12,717 nt of DNA. It comes from Candidatus Poseidoniaceae archaeon (GTDB lineage: Archaea; Thermoplasmatota; Poseidoniia; Poseidoniales; Poseidoniaceae). Positions 6,620 through 11,021 of the stretch are shown one piece after another; the first letter of the stretch is position 1; every line of letters begins with the position of its first letter. The stretch covers positions 1-12,717 of the forward strand of contig DUHU01000044.1 in the NCBI GenBank assembly GCA_013330765.1. Reading direction: 5' to 3'. A program made the translations under genes and the position numbers. The notes under the pieces were generated by a model that saw only the letters and a program-made list of their open reading frames with translations, did not search any database and was not told the DNA's origin.

Positions 6620-7423
6620 ATGGAGCCAGCGGAGGCGTGGGGCGAGCGTTGGAACGCCATGGCCACGCCCATCGCACGTCAATACATGACCACGGCTGCA
6701 CGCTCCGAAAGCCTGGTTTGCCTTGCGGCCGACCGCACCCGGATGAGCGACCTGTTGAACTTGGTTCGCAGCGTTGGCCCTTCCCTGGCCGCCTTGAAGA
6801 CCCACGTGGACGTCGTTGAGGATTGGACCAAAGAAGGGTGGATGGAGGTGCGCGCAGCTGCAGACGAAGCAGATCTCCTCCTCTTTGAAGATCGAAAATT
6901 CGCCGACATCGGGGGCATCACGCAGAAGCAAATGCATGGCCTGTACGGCATTGCCAGCTGGGCGGACCTCGTCACGGCCCACCTCATCTCAGGACCGGAC
7001 ATCGTCGACGGTTGCATGGCCGCGTGGTCCGACGTGAACCGTGATGGCGGGGTGCTCTTGCTGGCTCAAATGTCCAGCCGCGGCAACCTGCTGGCCGGGA
7101 CCTATTCCGACGCCGTGGTGGCCCACGGCAAGGGCCATGATGGCGTGATGGGTTTCATTGGAAACGGGAGTCGCCCCGATGAGCTACGAGACTTGCGCCA
7201 TCGTGTCGGAGAAGGTCGCATGATCTGGACGCCCGGCGTGAACCTCGCGGTCGGAGACGGTGCCATGGGTCAGCGCTACGGCCATCCCCGAGATGCGGTG
7301 CTGGCCGGGTCCGACGCCGTCATCGTCGGTTCAGGCATTCACCGATCCGAGGACCCTGTTGCGGCCGCCAAAGCCTACGCGAAGGCCTCGTGGCAAGCCC
7401 TCCTCGAACGGAGCGGGGCCTGA
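6620..7423 (+). CDS. pyrF: Orotidine-5'-phosphate decarboxylase, eukaryote-like type
   Basis: PyrF catalyses the last step of UMP synthesis, decarboxylating OMP. The 267-residue product has Asp38 in LAADRT, Lys60 in ALKTHVDV, and the catalytic Asp91-Lys93-Asp96 array in FEDRKFADIG. QRYGHPRDAV (218-227) and VIVGSGIHRSEDP (234-246) are the phosphate-side segments. The wording of several motifs (LKTHVDV, FEDRKFADIGG, WADLVTAH, the AYAKASWQALLE end) is closer to the eukaryotic UMP synthase decarboxylase domain than to short archaeal enzymes. The usually conserved phosphate-gripping Arg (VGRGI in eukaryotes) is Ser238, with Arg242 four residues later. I choose ATG 6620 because the ERW...IARQY segment before Met14 matches family sequence. 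No clear SD is adjacent; a GAGGGG lies about 20 bases upstream. It follows the GT4 gene by 38 bases and overlaps the next gene by one base. Confidence 0.93.
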   Translation: MEPAEAWGERWNAMATPIARQYMTTAARSESLVCLAADRTRMSDLLNLVRSVGPSLAALKTHVDVVEDWTKEGWMEVRAAADEADLLLFEDRKFADIGGITQKQMHGLYGIASWADLVTAHLISGPDIVDGCMAAWSDVNRDGGVLLLAQMSSRGNLLAGTYSDAVVAHGKGHDGVMGFIGNGSRPDELRDLRHRVGEGRMIWTPGVNLAVGDGAMGQRYGHPRDAVLAGSDAVIVGSGIHRSEDPVAAAKAYAKASWQALLERSGA

Positions 7424-7662
7424 TGGACGCGGTCGATCTCGCTGGATGGCTCTTGGCCGTCGTCGCAATTGTGGCCCTGATGTGGATGGTCAGAGCCGCG
7501 GCCAAACGCGACCAGGCCCTCGACGCACGGCTGCAAGCGGGGGACATGTCGCTCTTTGATGAAGGGAATCTCGACATTGAGGAAGTGGTTCGTGCCCCGG
7601 CGGGTTCCACCATCCAACCTGGACGTCTGATGGAAATTGGGCCGCAACCGCCGCTCAGATGA
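7423..7662 (+). CDS. Small single-TM protein of unknown function
   Basis: I do not recognise this 79-residue protein. It starts at ATG 7423, which shares its A with the last base of the pyrF stop (TGATG), a strong sign of co-translation. Residues about 6-24 form one hydrophobic helix (LAGWLLAVVAIVALMWMV), followed by RAAAKRD and an acidic, Pro-containing tail, so the tail probably faces the cytoplasm by the positive-inside rule. Its stop lies 8 bases inside the end of the convergent receiver-domain gene. An upstream in-frame ATG at 7390 lies inside pyrF and is less likely. No function can be assigned. Confidence 0.65.
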   Translation: MDAVDLAGWLLAVVAIVALMWMVRAAAKRDQALDARLQAGDMSLFDEGNLDIEEVVRAPAGSTIQPGRLMEIGPQPPLR

Positions 7663-8314
7663 CGAGCATCCCGATCTGATAGGCATAGCCCGCGCCGCCT
7701 GCCGCTGCAAGAACGATGAGCAAAAGCAGCCGTCGGCCCCAGCGGCGGCGTTTTGGCGGCGCCTCCTCGGCCACGACCTCAAGCGCCGGCAGGCCCGGGA
7801 GGGGAAGCAGTTCTCCGTCCTCGGCGACGGGAGGAAGGTTTGGGAGTTTCAACTCGGGAAGAGGAAGAAATAACGGCGCTGCTGCGCGATCGGGATAGAG
7901 TTCCTCGAGGTCTTCGAGCCCGGGTGCTGCGGGAATCGGGCCGACCACGGTCGGCCAAACGGCCTCAAGCGCGCTGCGGGTGACGGGTTTCTCGAGCACT
8001 GCGACCGCTCCTGCGCTGAAAGCGGCGTCCTTTGCGAGGGAAAGCATGCGGCGGGGCGTGACGAACAAAATGCGCTCATCGCCTCCATGTTCGCGCATCT
8101 CCAGAGCAGCGAGGTGTCCGTCGAGCGACGGCAAGTCGAGGGCCAGGACAACAAGTTCGGGATCGAGGCGGATGTATTCATCCACGGCCTCGTCGCCGTC
8201 CTCACAAACGCTGACCTCAAAGCCGCGGCTTTGCAGCAGCTCGGTCAAACGAAGAACGTTCATCGGATTTGAGTCGACCAGCAGGACGGTCGGGGCGACG
8301 TCCGGGTCGGTCAT
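7655..8314 (-). CDS. Receiver-domain (CheY-like) protein with C-terminal membrane anchor
   Basis: Residues about 8-123 form a response-regulator receiver domain. VLLVDSNPMN carries Asp14 (the second acidic residue of the usual pair is Ser15). Asp60 in LALDLPSLDG is the expected phospho-acceptor, Thr86 lies in LFVTP and Lys109-Pro110 in LEKPV. A Leu/Pro-rich linker follows (about 128-185, LPLPELKLPNLPP and LLPLPGLPALEV), then a basic KRRRWGRR and a hydrophobic segment of about 20 residues (195-215) ending seven or fewer residues from the C-terminus. There is no DNA-binding or enzymatic output domain. I infer a tail-anchored protein with a cytosolic receiver, possibly controlled by an unseen histidine kinase. 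It is the last gene of the L18a-prefoldin-FtsY operon, 49 bases after the DUF1844 gene. GGAG lies just before the ATG. Domain call strong, role unknown. Confidence 0.87.
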   Translation of the reverse strand: MTDPDVAPTVLLVDSNPMNVLRLTELLQSRGFEVSVCEDGDEAVDEYIRLDPELVVLALDLPSLDGHLAALEMREHGGDERILFVTPRRMLSLAKDAAFSAGAVAVLEKPVTRSALEAVWPTVVGPIPAAPGLEDLEELYPDRAAAPLFLPLPELKLPNLPPVAEDGELLPLPGLPALEVVAEEAPPKRRRWGRRLLLLIVLAAAGGAGYAYQIGMLVI

Positions 8315-8363
8315 GTCTCCAACCCACCGCGTAGCCGGACATGAAGGATGCGCAGGTTCGGCC

Positions 8364-8717
8364 TCACAAAGACTCGCTCGGGCCGTCCCTCGGAGACGCG
8401 AAGGTTTGCTTGACCGTCTCGGCGTCCCGCTCCTCTTGTTCGAGTTGGCGCTGGCGCCCGGGCGCCTTGACGAACTGAAGCCTCAGTTCAGACAGCAGGC
8501 CGTCGAGCATGGCTTGCGATTTGGCGTCCAGGTTGCCTCGGGTCGTCGTCTGCAAGGCCCCCACCAAATCGATGGCTTCCTTTGCCTCGGGGAGGTTGAA
8601 TCGGAAACCTCCTTCCGGGTGCGGAAGATGGCCCATGTTCAGCAACGCTGTTCGCTGAAGCATCTGAATCAACTGAAAAAGACGTGCCGTGGCGTCGTTT
8701 GGAAAAATGGTGTCCAT
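8364..8717 (-). CDS. DUF1844 family protein
   Basis: The 117-residue protein matches the DUF1844 pattern as I know it: a helical start (FQLIQMLQRTALLNMGHLPHPEGG, about 14-37), then NLPEAKEAIDLVGALQTTTRGNLDAK (41-66) and MLDGLLSELRLQFV (70-83). The NL..AK..ID and T.GNL parts are the hallmark. The C-terminal 30 residues are charged and probably disordered. The family is common in bacteria, with no function that I can name with confidence; it looks like a small cytosolic helical protein. ATG 8717 is preceded by TGAGGGG, which overlaps the FtsY stop, so it is probably translated in step with FtsY. The placement raises a link to membrane protein targeting, which is inference only. Confidence 0.82.
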   Translation of the reverse strand: MDTIFPNDATARLFQLIQMLQRTALLNMGHLPHPEGGFRFNLPEAKEAIDLVGALQTTTRGNLDAKSQAMLDGLLSELRLQFVKAPGRQRQLEQEERDAETVKQTFASPRDGPSESL

Positions 8718-8729
8718 ACGCGCCCCTCA
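8718..8729 (-). promoter_or_regulatory. Stop/SD composite between ftsY and the DUF1844 gene
   Basis: The FtsY stop TGA is followed by GGGGCGCGT and then ATG. TGAGGGG forms the SD, with a 9-base spacer, the same length as at the neuB-neuA and prefoldin-ftsY junctions. Confidence 0.65.
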
Positions 8730-10055
8730 CTCGAAAATTTCCTCGATCAGCCAATCTGGGTCAAACGGGGTGAGGTCTTCGTAGCCTTGGCCCATGCCTG
8801 CGAAAACGATCGGGCGCCCAGTGGCAAAGGCAATCGAAAGGCCCGCTCCGCCTTTGGCATCGGTGTCGAGTTTCGTCAAAACGGCCCCGTCAAATTGCAG
8901 CATGGACTGGAACATGCGCGCTTGTTCAACCGCATCGTTCCCAGCCAGGCTGTCACCAACGAACAGGGTCAGATGAGGGTCTGCGACACGGCGCACTTTG
9001 GCAAGCTCGTTCATGAGGTTCGTTTTGTTCTGCATCCGCCCTGCGGTGTCCACCAGCACCACGTCGATGTCCTTCGCTTTCGCAGAAGCGATGGCGTCAC
9101 GGGCGATGGCGGCGCTGTCACCGCCTCGCTGGCTCGAAATGCAGCGTACGCCCAAGTTTTCGCAGTGCTGTTCCAATTGTTGAATCGCCCCTGCCCGGAA
9201 GGTGTCGCCTGCGGCGGCGATGACCGAGTGGCCTTGCGCCATGAGCCGATGGGCCAGTTTCGCAGTGGTGGTGGTTTTCCCGGTTCCATTGACACCAACC
9301 AGCATGATGACCACGGGCGCATCACCCGCTTCGAGCGCTTTGGCGACCGTGGCGTCAAAGTCCCAGTACCCTGCTTCAAGAAGGGAACGGAGGGCTCGCT
9401 TCAGGCTGGCTTCGAGGACTTTCGCAAGGTCGGCTCCTCGGCGGAGTCGGGCGCCGACCAACTGATTGCGAAGGGCGTCAACGACGCCGCTGACCGCGTC
9501 TGAAGAGACGTCCGACTCCAAAAGGGCCCATTCGAGTTCTTCGAGGAGGTTGTCGAGGGCTTTGCTGGATTTGATCACCCGCCCGCCTTCGCTGACCACA
9601 CCACCGCCCAGGTCGATGCGGATGTCGTCGCCTGACTCCGTGGTGATGTTCGCTTCAACGCTGGACCCGCGGGGCGCGTGGGCAACTTCGACGAGTTGCC
9701 GGCCCGTCGTGGACCGCATCATGCGAAGTTCAACCTTGGAAGCGGCGGGAGTGCCCCGGCGGGGTTTGGGGGCCGGTGTTGGTGCGGGCTCCTCTTCCGG
9801 GAGCTCCCAGTCGTCCTCGGGGTCTTCCCAGTCGTCTTCCGGCTCCTCCCAATCGTCGTCCTCGGGGTCTTCCCAGTCCTCCTCTTTGGGCAGAGGTGGT
9901 TCGTCGACGGTCGGCGGTGGTGTGGCTTGGGCCTCTTCGCGAGCGAGAAGCGCCGCCTTGGCTTCCTCTGAACCGTCCTCGGCAAGCATGCCCTCCGCGT
10001 CGGAGGCGTCCACCGTTTCTTTCACGCGACGACGAAAGCGGTTGAACAGCCCCAT
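8727..10055 (-). CDS. ftsY: Signal recognition particle receptor FtsY
   Basis: FtsY is the SRP-receptor GTPase that brings ribosome-nascent chain-SRP complexes to the membrane. In this 442-residue protein the NG domain covers about 165-442. The G1 loop is GVNGTGKTTTT (254-264), GDTFRAGA is at 283-290, RGGDSAA at 310-316, DTAGR at 336-340, TKLD at 394-397 and GQGYEDLTPF at 422-431. The N-terminus is a basic amphipathic-looking MGLFNRFRRRVKETV, which may touch the membrane. It is followed by an acidic region with tandem WEDPEDD-like units (59-89), a Pro/Lys linker and a segment of about 55 residues with beta-like pattern (105-160) that I cannot assign. It is much longer than a minimal archaeal FtsY. 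ATG 10055 is preceded by TGAGGTGGG overlapping the prefoldin stop. The L18a-prefoldin-FtsY order is typical of Euryarchaeota. Confidence 0.96.
   Translation of the reverse strand: MGLFNRFRRRVKETVDASDAEGMLAEDGSEEAKAALLAREEAQATPPPTVDEPPLPKEEDWEDPEDDDWEEPEDDWEDPEDDWELPEEEPAPTPAPKPRRGTPAASKVELRMMRSTTGRQLVEVAHAPRGSSVEANITTESGDDIRIDLGGGVVSEGGRVIKSSKALDNLLEELEWALLESDVSSDAVSGVVDALRNQLVGARLRRGADLAKVLEASLKRALRSLLEAGYWDFDATVAKALEAGDAPVVIMLVGVNGTGKTTTTAKLAHRLMAQGHSVIAAAGDTFRAGAIQQLEQHCENLGVRCISSQRGGDSAAIARDAIASAKAKDIDVVLVDTAGRMQNKTNLMNELAKVRRVADPHLTLFVGDSLAGNDAVEQARMFQSMLQFDGAVLTKLDTDAKGGAGLSIAFATGRPIVFAGMGQGYEDLTPFDPDWLIEEIFE
9789..9881 (-). repeat. Tandem acidic WEDPEDD-type repeats within ftsY
   Basis: FtsY residues about 59-89 consist of four degenerate heptad-to-octad units, read as DWEDPEDD, DWEEPED, DWEDPED and DWELPEE. 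At DNA level the units share gtcttcccagtcgtc-like blocks on the plus strand, so they look like slippage-prone tandem copies. The opposite strand translates to Ser/Gly-rich repeats, which are a shadow and not a gene. Confidence 0.8.
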
Positions 10056-10067
10056 GCACCCACCTCA
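10056..10067 (-). promoter_or_regulatory. Stop/SD composite between prefoldin alpha and ftsY
   Basis: The prefoldin stop TGA is followed by GGTGGGTGC and then the ATG of ftsY. TGAGGTGG fits the archaeal 16S 3' end (complement of CACCUC), with a 9-base spacer. Confidence 0.65.
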
Positions 10068-10625
10068 ATCATCCAAGGTCAGTTCCGAGCCAAAGCGGCG
10101 GCGGCGTGGGGCTGGCGCACGCTTCTCTGCGGCCTCCTCTGTGCCGTCTGAAGGCTCAGGGGTTTCGGGGGGAGGAGATTCTGGTTTGGCTTCGGCTTCG
10201 ATGTTCTCAGCCATGGTGTTGAACGCGATCGCGTTCTGCGCTACGTCTTCTTCAAGTTCGCTCATTCGGGCCTCGAGATCGTCGACGATGCTTTCGAGGT
10301 CCTTCTGACGTTGCAAGGTCACCTCCAACGCGCCGCTCCAGGTACGCTCGCCGTAAACGCCACTTCCGAGGTCAACGATGGACCGACCTTCATCGGTTGA
10401 AGAAGCAAGAGGGAGGCTGACACCGGCCCCGATACCGACGTGCCCACTGGCCGTTCCGGCGTCGGCCGACTCGATCAGGGAGGTCAGAACTGCTGCAGTG
10501 CGGCGGTGGTCTTCCACGACTTCAAGCACGCCTTTTTTCCGGCGGTCGAGCTCTTCCAAGCGCTGCCTGCTCCGCTCCACGATGCGGGCCAGCCGCTGCA
10601 ATTCAGCACGTGGTTCAGTGGACAC
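10065..10625 (-). CDS. pfdA: Prefoldin subunit alpha
   Basis: Prefoldin is a hexameric jellyfish-shaped chaperone that hands unfolded proteins to the thermosome; archaeal alpha subunits form its core. The 186-residue product has an N-terminal coiled coil (about 5-52), a central beta region with VGIGAGVSLPLA and VDLGSGVYGERTWSGA (63-98), and a second coiled coil (about 99-144), the family layout. The C-terminal 40 residues (PESPPPETPEPSDGTEE then KRAPAPRRRRFGSE) are an unusual disordered, first acidic and then basic tail that makes it longer than typical subunits of about 140-150 residues. The start is GTG 10625: an in-frame TAG lies two codons upstream and no ATG precedes the coiled coil. It follows the L18a gene by 42 bases and leads into ftsY. 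The family call rests on layout, the two glycine turns and synteny. Confidence 0.87.
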   Translation of the reverse strand: MSTEPRAELQRLARIVERSRQRLEELDRRKKGVLEVVEDHRRTAAVLTSLIESADAGTASGHVGIGAGVSLPLASSTDEGRSIVDLGSGVYGERTWSGALEVTLQRQKDLESIVDDLEARMSELEEDVAQNAIAFNTMAENIEAEAKPESPPPETPEPSDGTEEAAEKRAPAPRRRRFGSELTLDD

Positions 10626-10667
10626 CGTCTAAGCGGGGTCGGCCGCCCTTGATGAATGCCGCGACGG

Positions 10668-10937
10668 TCATTCTTCTTCCGCTGGAGCGAGGCGGCCGCC
10701 GGCGGCGGCAATTTCCTCACGGAAGTGGTTGAGGACGCTTGGCTCTTGCGAGATGCGGGGGTCGATCTCGGCGACGGACTCGAGGTGAATGGCGCGGCGC
10801 GTCACGTTGTGACGGGATCCCATGATGGAGTAGACGCGGTGCTCTGCATCGCCCGCGTCAGCGGCGGGGAGGTCCATCGAGAACGCTTGGCGTTGTTGTC
10901 CGAAGGGCGCGGTGCCCATAACGCGGAAGGCCTTCAT
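10668..10937 (-). CDS. rpl18a: Large ribosomal subunit protein L18a (LX, eL20)
   Basis: This 89-residue product begins MKAFRVMGTAPFGQQRQAFSMDL and contains HRVYSIMGSRHNVTRRAI (33-50) followed by HLESVAEID, matching the archaeal LX/L18a pattern (FRV.G, VYS..GSRH.V.RR.I, E..EI). It is a small archaeal/eukaryotic protein of the 50S subunit. The open frame continues upstream to 11798, but that part is antisense to the protease gene and the family starts at Met 10937. No SD site precedes this ATG, while a TATA-like TTTAAG lies about 28 bases upstream, so the transcript is probably leaderless. L39e, L31e and eIF6, which often precede LX in Euryarchaeota, are not here. It heads the operon to prefoldin alpha and FtsY. 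Confidence 0.93.
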   Translation of the reverse strand: MKAFRVMGTAPFGQQRQAFSMDLPAADAGDAEHRVYSIMGSRHNVTRRAIHLESVAEIDPRISQEPSVLNHFREEIAAAGGRLAPAEEE

Positions 10938-10960
10938 GGGCCCGGCGACCGGCCGTTCCG

Positions 10961-10970
10961 TCTTAAACGC
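10961..10970 (-). promoter_or_regulatory. TATA-like promoter of the L18a-prefoldin-FtsY operon
   Basis: The minus strand reads GCGTTTAAGA in a very GC-rich gap. Its centre is about 28 bases before ATG 10937, the distance expected between an archaeal TATA box and the transcript start. With no SD ahead of the ATG, a leaderless mRNA is the natural reading. Confidence 0.5.
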
Positions 10971-10990
10971 GGCGGCGCGGGTCCGCCGGG

Positions 10991-10999
10991 GTTTGATAG
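10991..10999 (+). promoter_or_regulatory. TATA-like promoter of the subtilase gene
   Basis: GTTTGATAG on the plus strand is one of only two AT-rich spots in the 84-base gap between the divergent L18a and protease genes. It lies about 27 bases before GTG 11022, again with no SD, pointing to a leaderless transcript and supporting that start codon. Confidence 0.4.
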
Positions 11000-11021
11000 G
11001 TCCCGCCCGTGTGCTCAAGCC

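Noticed and set aside
7980..9503. A 507-codon plus-strand open frame opposite the receiver, DUF1844 and ftsY genes
   Set aside because: It crosses three well-supported minus-strand genes and their junctions, and shows no domain or start signal.
9466..10308. Plus-strand Ser/Gly-rich repeat protein (SSGSSQSS units)
   Set aside because: It is the reverse-strand reading of the acidic WEDPEDD repeats in ftsY.
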